Of a DNA stretch of 64,000 bases, positions 35,825-43,788 are shown piece after piece (the first letter of the stretch is position 1; the number at the start of each line of letters is the position of its first letter). Made by a program: the position numbers and the translations under genes. The stretch covers positions 147,094 to 211,093 of the forward strand of contig NZ_JAUSAR010000013.1 of the NCBI RefSeq assembly GCF_030652515.1. The letters are read 5' to 3'. Source of the stretch: Aquabacterium sp. (GTDB lineage Bacteria; Pseudomonadota; Gammaproteobacteria; Burkholderiales; Burkholderiaceae_C). A model generated the notes under the pieces. The model ran no database searches. It worked only from the letters and a program-made list of their open reading frames with translations, and was not told where the DNA came from.

Positions 35825-37228
35825 ATGAAACGTTTGTCTGCCACGCTGACACTGCTGGGGGCCACGGCCCTGGGCGTGCTGGCCTTGCCCGCCTTGGCCC
35901 AGGAAGCCGCTGCGGCCCCGGTGCCCAACAAGGGCGACACCAGTTGGATGATCGTGTCGACCTTGTTGGTCATCATGATGGCGGTGCCCGGCCTGCCGCT
36001 GTTCTACGGCGGCATGGTGCGCACGAAGAACATGCTCTCGGTGATGATGCAGGTCATGGTGACCTTCTGCCTGCTGGGCATGCTGTGGTGCATCTATGGC
36101 TACAGTCTGGCCTTCACCGAAGGCAATGCCTTCATCGGCGGGCTGGACAAGCTCTTCCTGAAAGGCGTGACGGTGGACAGCATGGCCGCCACCTTCAGCA
36201 AGGGCGTCGTGGTGCCCGAGTTCATCTACATCGCTTTCCAGATGACCTTCGCGGCGATCACGCCCACGCTGATCATCGGATCGCTGGCCGAGCGCGTGAA
36301 GTTCTCGGCGGTGCTGGCCTTCATGGTGCTGTGGTTCACCTTCAGCTACCTGCCCATGGCGCACATGGTCTGGTACTGGACTGGCCCCGATGCCTACACT
36401 GATGCTGACGCGGCGGCCAAGGCCACGGCCACCGCAGGCTTCCTGTTCCAGAAGGGCGCGCTCGACTTCGCGGGCGGCACCGTGGTGCACATCAACGCGG
36501 CCATGGCCGGCCTGGTGGGGGCTTTCATGATCGGCAAGCGCACTGGCTATGGCAAGGAGCTGATGGCCCCGCACAGCCTGACGATGACCATGATCGGCGC
36601 CTCGCTGCTGTGGGTGGGCTGGTTCGGCTTCAATGTCGGCTCCAACCTCGAAGCCACGGGCACCGCCTCACTGGCCTTCCTCAACACCTTCCTGGCCACT
36701 TGCGCGGCCACGGTCTCATGGACCTTGGTGGAGGCCATCTTCAAGGGCAAGTCGTCGATGCTGGGCGCTGCCTCGGGTGCCATCGCGGGTCTGGTGGCCA
36801 TCACCCCGGCCTGCGGCTTCGTGGGCGTGATGGGCGCCATGGTCATCGGCCTGCTGGCGGGCGTGGCTTGCTACTGGGGCGTCAACGGCCTCAAGCGCCT
36901 GCTGGGCATGGACGACAGCCTGGACGTGTTTGGCGTGCACGGGGTGGGCGGCATCCTGGGCGCCATCCTCACCGGCGTGTTCGTGTCGCCTTCATTGGGC
37001 GGGCCGGGCGTCTACGACTACGTGGCCAACAAGGTCGCCGACTTCGACATGGCCACGCAGCTGGTGAGCCAGTTGTGGGGCGTGGGCATCGCGGTGGTCT
37101 GGTCGGGCGTGGTGTCCGTCATCGCCTTCAAGCTGGTGGACGTGACCATCGGCCTGCGCGTCAGCGTGGAAGACGAACGCACGGGCCTGGACCTGACCTC
37201 GCACGGCGAAAGCGCCTACCACTCGTGA
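35825..37228 (+). CDS. amtB: Ammonium transporter (Amt family)
   Basis: 467 residues with a cleavable signal peptide (LALPALAQEAA), as in many proteobacterial AmtB proteins, then 11 predicted helices. Family motifs: PGLPLFYGGMVRTKNMLS, FAGGTVVHINAAMAGLVGA (pore histidine region) and VFGVHGVGG. It imports ammonium. No glnK/glnB gene is adjacent, unlike the common glnK-amtB pair. The sigma-54-type promoter and the shared TTCTTG element point to nitrogen control. Confidence 0.93.
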   Translation: MKRLSATLTLLGATALGVLALPALAQEAAAAPVPNKGDTSWMIVSTLLVIMMAVPGLPLFYGGMVRTKNMLSVMMQVMVTFCLLGMLWCIYGYSLAFTEGNAFIGGLDKLFLKGVTVDSMAATFSKGVVVPEFIYIAFQMTFAAITPTLIIGSLAERVKFSAVLAFMVLWFTFSYLPMAHMVWYWTGPDAYTDADAAAKATATAGFLFQKGALDFAGGTVVHINAAMAGLVGAFMIGKRTGYGKELMAPHSLTMTMIGASLLWVGWFGFNVGSNLEATGTASLAFLNTFLATCAATVSWTLVEAIFKGKSSMLGAASGAIAGLVAITPACGFVGVMGAMVIGLLAGVACYWGVNGLKRLLGMDDSLDVFGVHGVGGILGAILTGVFVSPSLGGPGVYDYVANKVADFDMATQLVSQLWGVGIAVVWSGVVSVIAFKLVDVTIGLRVSVEDERTGLDLTSHGESAYHS

Positions 37229-37251
37229 TGAGCGGCGAAGGCCGTGGCGGC

Positions 37252-37893
37252 TTACTCCACGGCCTTCGGGTAGATGATGACCGACAGGAACTTGATGGGG
37301 CAACGCGTGAGGTGCTCGGGGCCATGTGGCACCGAGCCTTCGAAGGTCAGCGTGTCGCCCGGCTCCAGCAAGAAGGTCTCCTGCCCGCAGCGGTACTCGA
37401 TCTCGCCTTCGAGCATGTAGATGAACTCGGTGCCCGGGTGCTCGAAGGTGGGGTAGCGCTGAGAGTCGTCGTCCATCGTGATCAGGAAGGGCTCGAACAG
37501 CTTGGTCGGCCCCTGGTCGTAGGCCAGCAGGTGGTAGGTGTGGCCGCTCTTGGTGCCGCGCCGCACCACTTCCATGCCCTGGCCCTTCTTGATGTGCTGC
37601 GCACTGCTTGAAGACGCGTCGTACTTGCGGAACAGCATCGACATCGACACGCCCAGCGCCCGCGCGATGCGCGCCAGCGACTCCATGCCGGCCGAGGTCT
37701 GCCCGGTCTCGATCTTGGACAACATGCCCCGGCTGATGCCCGATTGCTCGGACACCTGCGCGATGGTCAGGCCATGCCGTTGCCTCAACTCGCGGATCGC
37801 GGCGCCCACGGACTCTTCCAAAGATGGGGCCTGTGCCTGGTTGTCCGCGCGCGTTCCGTTGGCCATGGGTATCCTGTGGGCAAGCTTGTTCAT
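37252..37893 (-). CDS. XRE family regulator with cupin domain
   Basis: 213 residues. N-terminal helix-turn-helix (LTIAQVSEQSGISRGMLSKIETGQTS, about 40-65) and a C-terminal cupin (EHPGTEFIYMLEGEIEYRCG, LLEPGDTLTFEGSVPHGPEH). Members such as PuuR or SutR control amine or sulfur metabolism genes. The ATG at 37893 is preferred to the GTG at 37896. It ends 23 bases from the convergent amt gene, and an inverted repeat overlaps its start region. Confidence 0.88.
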   Translation of the reverse strand: MNKLAHRIPMANGTRADNQAQAPSLEESVGAAIRELRQRHGLTIAQVSEQSGISRGMLSKIETGQTSAGMESLARIARALGVSMSMLFRKYDASSSSAQHIKKGQGMEVVRRGTKSGHTYHLLAYDQGPTKLFEPFLITMDDDSQRYPTFEHPGTEFIYMLEGEIEYRCGQETFLLEPGDTLTFEGSVPHGPEHLTRCPIKFLSVIIYPKAVE

Positions 37894-37907
37894 CACTGGA
37901 TTCAGTG
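37894..37907. promoter_or_regulatory. Inverted repeat CACTG-GATT-CAGTG at the xre start
   Basis: Five-base arms with a four-base spacer directly abut the start codon of the XRE-cupin gene, between it and the divergent GNAT gene. A candidate autoregulatory operator. Confidence 0.4.
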
Positions 37908-37937
37908 TACGACGACCACCCTGAAAGGCCTTGGCGC

Positions 37938-38390
37938 ATGCGCATCGACATCACCCCCGCCGCCTTGGGCGATCTGCCCGCCTTGTGTGCCCTGCTCACC
38001 ACCTTGTTCACGCAAGAGGCCGAGTTCAAGCCGGAAGAAGCCGCGCAGCATCGGGGTCTGACACGCATCATCGGGGACGAGCAGATCGGCCTGATCGTGG
38101 TGGCCCGGCAAGGCGGGCAGGTGGTGGGCATGGTCAACCTGCTGTACACGGTGTCCACCGCCTTGGGCGAGCGCGTGGCCCTGCTGGAAGACATGGTGGT
38201 GGACCCGCTTTGCCGAGGCGTCGGCATCGGTGCCGCCTTGCTGCAGGGGGCCATTGGACTGGCGCGCCAGCAAGGTTGTCGGCGCATTACCTTGCTCACC
38301 GATGGCGACAACGTGGCGGCCCATCGCTTCTATGAGATGAACGGCTTCAAGCAGTCAACGATGGTGCCTTACCGGCTGGCCATCGACTGA
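37938..38390 (+). CDS. GNAT family N-acetyltransferase
   Basis: 150 residues with the acetyl-CoA-binding stretch DMVVDPLCRGVGIGAALLQGAIG (R-G-x-G-I-G pattern) and a final NVAAHRFYEMNGF typical of the fold. The substrate is unknown. It is divergent from the XRE-cupin regulator, with about 45 bases between them, so shared control is possible. Confidence 0.87.
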   Translation: MRIDITPAALGDLPALCALLTTLFTQEAEFKPEEAAQHRGLTRIIGDEQIGLIVVARQGGQVVGMVNLLYTVSTALGERVALLEDMVVDPLCRGVGIGAALLQGAIGLARQQGCRRITLLTDGDNVAAHRFYEMNGFKQSTMVPYRLAID

Positions 38391-38419
38391 CGCGCCGCGC
38401 GGATCGGGCCCGGTTGATC

Positions 38420-38435
38420 TGGCACAAGGTTTGCA
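38420..38435 (+). promoter_or_regulatory. Sigma-54-type promoter upstream of gntR-aprA-like operon
   Basis: TGGCAC-AAGGT-TTGCA has the full -24 and -12 cores with exact spacing. The predicted start site falls around 38446, inside the GTCATGAC palindrome. Confidence 0.65.
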
Positions 38436-38440
38436 ATGAA

Positions 38441-38454
38441 CTTGTCATGACGAG
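38441..38454. promoter_or_regulatory. Palindrome CTTGTCATGACGAG, candidate GntR operator
   Basis: A 14-base near-palindrome (one mismatched pair) with core GTCATGAC lies at the predicted transcription start of the sigma-54 promoter and 57 bases before the gntR start codon. The same core recurs at 43739 before the transporter genes. Confidence 0.6.
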
Positions 38455-38510
38455 TCAGAACAAGTGTGTTCTGGCTGCATTGCCCCAAAACCCGACGCTG
38501 CCGCCCCAAC

Positions 38511-39281
38511 ATGACGCCCAAGCCCCAAAAAATCGCACCGGTCCTGCGCTTGTCGCCCCAACCGATGTACGCGCAGATCAAGGAAGAGCTGCGGCGCCGC
38601 ATCCTGGACGGCACCTACCAGCCGCACCAGCAACTGCCCTCTGAGAGCGAGTTGATTGAGGCCTTCAGCGTCAGCCGCATCACGGTGCGCCAGGCTTTGG
38701 GTGATCTGCAAAGCGAAAGCCTGATCTTCAAGATCCATGGCAAGGGCACCTTCGTGTCCAAGCCCAAGGCGTTTCAAGAGTTGGGCCAGCTTGAAGGCTT
38801 TGGCGAGGCCATGGGCCGCCACGGCCACGAAACCTACAACCGCCTGATCAGTGTGCGCACGCAGAAGGCCACGCGGCAAGTGGCCGAGCGCCTGGGCCTG
38901 GCCACAGGCAGCGCGGTGACCGAGATCCGCCGCGTGCGCTTGCTGAACCGCGAACCCATCTCGCTGGACGTCAGCTACTTTGAGAAAAGCATTGGCGAGC
39001 AACTCAAGCGCGCCGACCTGGCGCAGCGCGACATCTTCTCGATCCTGGAGAACCAGATGGCCCTGCCGCTGGGCCAGGCCGAGCTGCGCATCGAAGCCAT
39101 CCTGGCCGACGAGAGCCTGGCGGAGTTGCTGAAGGTGGAGGAGGGCTCGCCCGTCTTGAAGATGGAGCGCCTGACCTTCACGCAGGACGGCCGTCCCGTC
39201 GATTACGAATTCTTGTACTACCGCGGGGATGCCTTCCAGTACCGCCTGCGGATCGATCGCCAGTCCCAACCCCAATCTTGA
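38511..39281 (+). CDS. GntR family regulator, HutC/UTRA type
   Basis: 256 residues. The N-terminal winged helix has the GntR pattern PMYAQIKEELRRRILDGTYQPHQQLPSE...FSVSRITVRQALGDLQ. The C-terminal UTRA domain (about 90-240) would bind the effector. It starts 16 bases before the AprA-like gene and is probably the repressor of this operon through the GTCATGAC sites. The effector is unknown. The ATG at 38511 is preferred to the start at 38466 because that frame begins close to the operator. Confidence 0.9.
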   Translation: MTPKPQKIAPVLRLSPQPMYAQIKEELRRRILDGTYQPHQQLPSESELIEAFSVSRITVRQALGDLQSESLIFKIHGKGTFVSKPKAFQELGQLEGFGEAMGRHGHETYNRLISVRTQKATRQVAERLGLATGSAVTEIRRVRLLNREPISLDVSYFEKSIGEQLKRADLAQRDIFSILENQMALPLGQAELRIEAILADESLAELLKVEEGSPVLKMERLTFTQDGRPVDYEFLYYRGDAFQYRLRIDRQSQPQS

Positions 39282-39297
39282 TTCACGGAGCTAAGCC

Positions 39298-41025
39298 ATG
39301 AACACGGTGCAATACGAAGTCGATGTCCTGGTGATCGGTGGCGGCACGGCCGGCCCGATGGCCGCCGTCAAAGCCAAGGAGCGCAACCCGCAGCTGAAAG
39401 TGATGCTGCTGGAAAAAGCCAACGTCAAGCGCAGCGGCGCGATCTCGATGGGCATGGACGGTCTGAACAACGCCGTGGTGCCGGGCCACGCCACGCCCGA
39501 GCAGTACGTCAAGGAGATCACCATCGCCAACGACGGCATCGTCAACCAGGCTGCCGTCTACGCCTATGCCGCCAACAGCTACAAGACGATCGAAGAGTTG
39601 GACCGTTGGGGCGTGAAGTTCGAGAAGGACGAGACCGGCGACTACGCCATGCGCAAGGTGCACCACATCGGCACCTATGTGTTGCCGATGCCCGAAGGGC
39701 ACCACATGAAGAAGGTGCTGTACCGCCAGCTCAAGCGCCACCGCGTCGAGGTCACCAACCGCGTGATCGCCACGCGCATCTTGCTGGACGAACATGGCGA
39801 GGCGGCGGGCATGCTGGGCTTTGACTGCCGCACCGGCGACTTCGTGGTCATCAAGGCCAAGGCCGTGATCCTGTGCTGCGGCGCGGCGGGCAGGCTGGGC
39901 TTGCCCACCTCGGGCTACTTGTTCGGCACCTACGAGAACCCCACCAACGCGGGCGACGGCTATGCCATGGCCTACCACGCGGGTGCTGAATTGGCCAACC
40001 TGGAATGCTTCCAGATCAATCCCCTGATCAAGGACTACAACGGCCCGTCGTGTGCTTACGTGACCGGCCCTTTCGGCGGCTACACGGCCAACAACAAGGG
40101 CGAACGCTTCATCGAGTGCGACTACTGGTCGGGCCAGATGATGATGGAGTTCTACAACGAGCTGCAAAGCGGCAATGGCCCGGTCTTCCTGAAGATGGAC
40201 CACCTGGCCGAGGAGACCATCCAGACCATCGAAACCATCTTGCACACCAACGAGCGACCCAGCCGGGGCCGCTTCCACGAAGGGCGCGGCACCGACTACC
40301 GCAACAAGATGGTGGAGATGCACATCTCCGAAATCGGCTTCTGCAGCGGCCACAGCGCCTCGGGCGTGTACATCAACGAACGCGGCGAAACCACGGTGCC
40401 CGGCCTGTACTCGGCCGGTGACATGGCCGCCGTGCCGCACAACTACATGCTCGGCGCCTTCACCTATGGCTGGTTCTGCGGCGAGAACTCGGCGGACTAC
40501 GTGGCCACCAAGGGCGCGGTCGGCATCGACGAAGGCCAGATCGAGCGCGAGAAGGCGCGCATCGAAGCGCCCTTCAAGCGTGACGATGGCCTGCCTTCCA
40601 ACCAGGTGGAGTACAAGATCCGCCGCCTGGTCAACGACTACCTGCAGCCTCCCAAGGTGACGCGCAAGATGGAGATCGGCCTGGACCGTCTGGCCCAGGT
40701 GCGCGCCGACCTGCCTTCGATGCATGCCCGCAATCCGCATGAGCTGATGCGCTGCATGGAAGTGCACCACATCATCGACTGTGCCGAGATGGCCGCGCGC
40801 GCCTCGCTGTTCCGCGAAGAAAGCCGCTGGGGCCTTTACCACTTCCGTGCCGATCACCCCGAGCGCAATGACGCCGAATGGTTTGCCCATTGCCACCTGC
40901 GCAAGGGCGCCAACGGCATGGAAAGCCTCAAGCGCCCCGTCGAGCCCTACCTGTTCAAGCTGGACGACGACGAGAAGCAGGCCTACGACCGCCTTCGCGT
41001 CGTCAAGCAGGCCGAAGCCGCCTGA
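39298..41025 (+). CDS. AprA-like FAD flavoprotein (fumarate reductase/APS reductase alpha family)
   Basis: 575 residues. FAD-binding motif LVIGGGTAGPMAAVKA at the N-terminus and the family's second FAD site near GLYSAGDMAAVPHNYMLGAFTYG (His about 381). With the small ferredoxin that follows it mirrors the alpha/beta arrangement of APS reductase, but the C-terminal half does not show the usual AprA signature well. I therefore call the substrate unknown: a sulfur oxyanion, an enoate or an organosulfonate derivative are possible. It is cytoplasmic, with no signal peptide. It is first structural gene of the sigma-54/GntR operon. Confidence 0.85.
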   Translation: MNTVQYEVDVLVIGGGTAGPMAAVKAKERNPQLKVMLLEKANVKRSGAISMGMDGLNNAVVPGHATPEQYVKEITIANDGIVNQAAVYAYAANSYKTIEELDRWGVKFEKDETGDYAMRKVHHIGTYVLPMPEGHHMKKVLYRQLKRHRVEVTNRVIATRILLDEHGEAAGMLGFDCRTGDFVVIKAKAVILCCGAAGRLGLPTSGYLFGTYENPTNAGDGYAMAYHAGAELANLECFQINPLIKDYNGPSCAYVTGPFGGYTANNKGERFIECDYWSGQMMMEFYNELQSGNGPVFLKMDHLAEETIQTIETILHTNERPSRGRFHEGRGTDYRNKMVEMHISEIGFCSGHSASGVYINERGETTVPGLYSAGDMAAVPHNYMLGAFTYGWFCGENSADYVATKGAVGIDEGQIEREKARIEAPFKRDDGLPSNQVEYKIRRLVNDYLQPPKVTRKMEIGLDRLAQVRADLPSMHARNPHELMRCMEVHHIIDCAEMAARASLFREESRWGLYHFRADHPERNDAEWFAHCHLRKGANGMESLKRPVEPYLFKLDDDEKQAYDRLRVVKQAEAA

Positions 41026-41060
41026 CCTTTCAGTCACCTGTCATCCCTCAGGAGAACACC

Positions 41061-41294
41061 ATGCCCCAAGCCCTCGCGCCCACCAGCGTCCCGGTGGTCA
41101 TCAATGAAGAGAAATGCATTGCCCAGAAAGGCTGCACCGTGTGCGTGGATGTGTGCCCGCTCGATGTGCTGGCCATCGACATGGTCAAAGGCAAGGCCTA
41201 CATGAAGTACGACGAGTGCTGGTACTGCATGCCTTGCGAGACCGACTGCCCCACTGGCGCGGTCGAGGTCAGCATCCCTTATCTGCTGCGTTGA
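41061..41294 (+). CDS. AprB-like 4Fe-4S ferredoxin
   Basis: 77 residues with two Fe-S cysteine clusters: CIAQKGCTVCVDVCP and CWYCMPCETDCP. The two-extra-residue insert in the first cluster and the CWYC pattern resemble the beta subunit of APS reductase. It probably passes electrons to or from the flavoprotein encoded 35 bases upstream. Confidence 0.87.
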   Translation: MPQALAPTSVPVVINEEKCIAQKGCTVCVDVCPLDVLAIDMVKGKAYMKYDECWYCMPCETDCPTGAVEVSIPYLLR

Positions 41295-41304
41295 AAGGCT
41301 TGCC

Positions 41305-42258
41305 ATGACTGCTTCTCATCCTTTCGCGCAGCCCAGTTTGCTGCGCCAGCAACTGGCCGACGCCGATCCCGAAGTGCGCCGCGTGGCCATCCGCGAACTG
41401 CCCTACAGCGAGGAAGACGACTACATCCCCTTGCTGACTGCCGCCCTCGGCGACGCGCACCCCGGGGTTCGCGCCGATGCGGCCCTGGCCCTGGAAGGCA
41501 TCGAGCAGGAAGACGTGGTGTCGGTGCTGGTGCCCATGCTCAAGGACGAGAGCCCGGAGGTTCGCCAGGCCGTGGCGCAAACCCTGACCGAGCTGAAGGA
41601 GCCCCAATGGGGCGGCCTGTTGCTGGGCATGGTGAGCGACCCCGAACCCCAGGTGCAGGCCAATGCCTTGAAGGCCTTGCGCGCCTTGCGGGTGGAAGCG
41701 GCCTTTGAGCCGGCCATGATCGCCACCGAATCCAGCGATGCGGCCGTGCGGCGCGAAGCCCTGGGGGTGCTGGCCTACCTGAAGAACCCCGGTGCGCTGC
41801 ACAAGCTGACGCAGGCGGCCATGTCCGATCCTGACGCGGAAGTGCGCCGCGTGGCGGTGGGTGGCCTGGGCTTTGCCAGCGGCGCCGACGCCAGCCCGGC
41901 CCTGGTGCGCGCGCTGACCGACGAGTCCTGGCAAGTGCGCCAGGAAGCGGCCAACACGGCGGGCAAGCTGCAGCTCACGGGCTGCGTGCCAGCGCTGATG
42001 CAGAGCATGGCCGACAGCTACTGGCAGGTGCGCGTGGCCTGTGCCCGAGCGCTGGGCAAGCTGAAAGCGCGCCTTGCCTTGCCCGCCTTGATCGAAGCCT
42101 TGAACCACGAGGTCAGCAACCTGCGCAAGGAAGCCGCCGTGGCCTTGGGCGAGGTGGGCGATCCCGAGGCCAAGCCCGCTTTGGAGAACGCCGCCAACGA
42201 CCCCGACCCCGATGTGCGCAAGCTGGCGCGCCTGGCGCTGTCGCGGCTGGCCGCCTGA
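41305..42258 (+). CDS. HEAT-repeat protein (PBS-lyase HEAT type)
   Basis: 317 residues consisting almost wholly of short helical repeats of about 30 residues (for example DPEVRRVAIREL, DAHPGVRADAALAL, DPDAEVRRVAVGGLG, DESWQVRQEAANTAG). Such solenoids act as scaffolds or chaperones for cofactor enzymes. Its place between two ferredoxin genes suggests assembly or docking of the redox complex, which is inference. Confidence 0.85.
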   Translation: MTASHPFAQPSLLRQQLADADPEVRRVAIRELPYSEEDDYIPLLTAALGDAHPGVRADAALALEGIEQEDVVSVLVPMLKDESPEVRQAVAQTLTELKEPQWGGLLLGMVSDPEPQVQANALKALRALRVEAAFEPAMIATESSDAAVRREALGVLAYLKNPGALHKLTQAAMSDPDAEVRRVAVGGLGFASGADASPALVRALTDESWQVRQEAANTAGKLQLTGCVPALMQSMADSYWQVRVACARALGKLKARLALPALIEALNHEVSNLRKEAAVALGEVGDPEAKPALENAANDPDPDVRKLARLALSRLAA

Positions 42259-42297
42259 ACTGAACTGGTCTGCTCATCACACACCAAGGAGCGTGTC

Positions 42298-42627
42298 ATG
42301 ACCTTTGTCGTCACCGAAGCCTGCATCAAATGCAAGTACACCGATTGCGTGGAAGTCTGCCCCGTTGATTGTTTTCACGAAGGCCCGAACTTCCTGGTCA
42401 TCAACCCCACCGAATGCATCGATTGCGGCGTGTGCGTGCCCGAGTGCCCGGCCAACGCCATCGTCGATGAAGGTGATCTGTCAGCCGACCAGCAGATCTA
42501 TCTGGGCCTGAACGATGAGCTGTCCAGGACCTGGCCCGTGATCACCGCCAGCAAGGCGCCACTGCCCGATGCCGACGACTGGCGCGATGTGCAGGGCAAG
42601 CACGACCAACTCATCGCGGAGGCCTGA
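42298..42627 (+). CDS. fdxA: 7Fe-type ferredoxin (FdxA family)
   Basis: 109 residues beginning [22 protein letters not shown] with the second cluster [12 protein letters not shown], the FdxA pattern of one 3Fe-4S and one 4Fe-4S cluster. It likely links the NADP reductase encoded next to the AprAB-like enzyme. Confidence 0.92.
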   Translation: MTFVVTEACIKCKYTDCVEVCPVDCFHEGPNFLVINPTECIDCGVCVPECPANAIVDEGDLSADQQIYLGLNDELSRTWPVITASKAPLPDADDWRDVQGKHDQLIAEA

Positions 42628-42630
42628 GCC

Positions 42631-43704
42631 ATGAATGCACGCACGCCCATCGAGCAACCCATCGAGACCGACGCGCTGATCATCGGTGCGGGCCCGGTCG
42701 GCCTGTTCCAGGTGTTCGAGCTGGGCTTGTTGGAGATCAAGGCGCACATCATCGACTCGCTGGCCCACCCGGGCGGCCAGTGCATGGAGCTGTACCCCGA
42801 CAAGCCCATTTACGACATCCCCGCCGTGCCCGTGTGCACTGGGCAAGAGTTGACGGACAAGCTGCTGCAACAGATCGAGCCTTTTGGCGCGACCTTCCAC
42901 CTGGGGCAGGAAGTGGTCGAGGTCATCCCGCAAGCTGATGGACGGCACCTGGTCGCCACTTCGAAGGGCACGCAGTTCCTGGCGCGGACGATCTTCATCG
43001 CTGGTGGCGTGGGCTCTTTTCAGCCGCGCACCTTGCGTGTCGATGGACTGGACCGCTTCGAGGGATCGCAGGTGTTCTACCGCGTCAAGAAGCCGACCGA
43101 CTTCGCCGGCAAGCACCTGGTGATCGTGGGCGGTGGCGATTCGGCCCTGGACTGGGCGCTCAATTTCGTGCAGCCCGGCCCGCAGCAAGCCGAGAGTGTG
43201 GTGCTGGTGCACCGCCGCGATGCATTCCGCGCTGCCCCGGCCAGCGTGGCCAAGATGCGCCAGCACTGTGCCGAGATGGAGATGCAGTTCGAGGTCGGCC
43301 AGGTCACGGGCTTCCAGGAGGCCGATGGCCGCTTGAGCGCGGTCAAGGTGACGGGCGGCGATGGCGTGACCCGGGTCATGCCCTGCGATGCGGTGCTGGC
43401 CTTCTTTGGCCTGAGCCCCAAGCTGGGGCCCATCGCCAACTGGGGCATCGCCCTGGACCGCAAGCAGATCGAGGTCGACACCGAGCGTTTTGCCACCAAT
43501 GTGCCGGGCATCTTCGCCGTGGGCGACATCAACACCTACCCCGGCAAGAAGAAGCTGATCCTCAGTGGCTTCCACGAAGCCGCGCTCGCCGCATTCGCCG
43601 CCGCACCGCTGATCTTCCCCGACAAGCGGATTCACCTGCAATACACCACCACCAGCCCCAAATTGCACCAGGTGCTGGGCGTGGAGACCCCCGTGTTCGA
43701 TTGA
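42631..43704 (+). CDS. Ferredoxin-NADP+ reductase, thioredoxin-reductase-like type
   Basis: 357 residues with two nucleotide-binding motifs: [17 protein letters not shown] and NAD(P) [15 protein letters not shown], and the C-terminal [25 protein letters not shown]. The redox-active CxxC of thioredoxin reductase is absent, as in YumC-type ferredoxin reductases. It starts 3 bases after fdxA and closes an NADPH-ferredoxin-flavoprotein chain. Confidence 0.9.
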   Translation: MNARTPIEQPIETDALIIGAGPVGLFQVFELGLLEIKAHIIDSLAHPGGQCMELYPDKPIYDIPAVPVCTGQELTDKLLQQIEPFGATFHLGQEVVEVIPQADGRHLVATSKGTQFLARTIFIAGGVGSFQPRTLRVDGLDRFEGSQVFYRVKKPTDFAGKHLVIVGGGDSALDWALNFVQPGPQQAESVVLVHRRDAFRAAPASVAKMRQHCAEMEMQFEVGQVTGFQEADGRLSAVKVTGGDGVTRVMPCDAVLAFFGLSPKLGPIANWGIALDRKQIEVDTERFATNVPGIFAVGDINTYPGKKKLILSGFHEAALAAFAAAPLIFPDKRIHLQYTTTSPKLHQVLGVETPVFD

Positions 43705-43720
43705 GTTAAGCCCCCGGCCA

Positions 43721-43736
43721 TGGCACGCGTCATGCA
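43721..43736 (+). promoter_or_regulatory. Sigma-54-type promoter upstream of ABC transporter genes
   Basis: TGGCACG-CGTC-ATGCA matches the consensus with a perfect -24 element and one mismatch at -12, GG/GC spacing correct. It lies in the 84-base gap between the reductase and the substrate-binding protein gene. Confidence 0.6.
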
Positions 43737-43738
43737 GA

Positions 43739-43748
43739 TGTCATGACA
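43739..43748. promoter_or_regulatory. Palindrome TGTCATGACA, candidate GntR operator
   Basis: A perfect 10-base palindrome with the same GTCATGAC core as the site before gntR, again at the predicted start of a sigma-54 promoter. Confidence 0.6.
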
Positions 43749-43788
43749 AGCCAAGACCAGTTTCAACGCATTGCATCAGGAGTATTTC

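Noticed and set aside
39298-41294. True APS reductase (aprAB) of dissimilatory sulfur metabolism
   Set aside because: Only the gene pair and fold match. Sat, aprM, qmo and dsr genes are absent and the neighbours are a transporter and NADP reductase, so I call it AprAB-like only.
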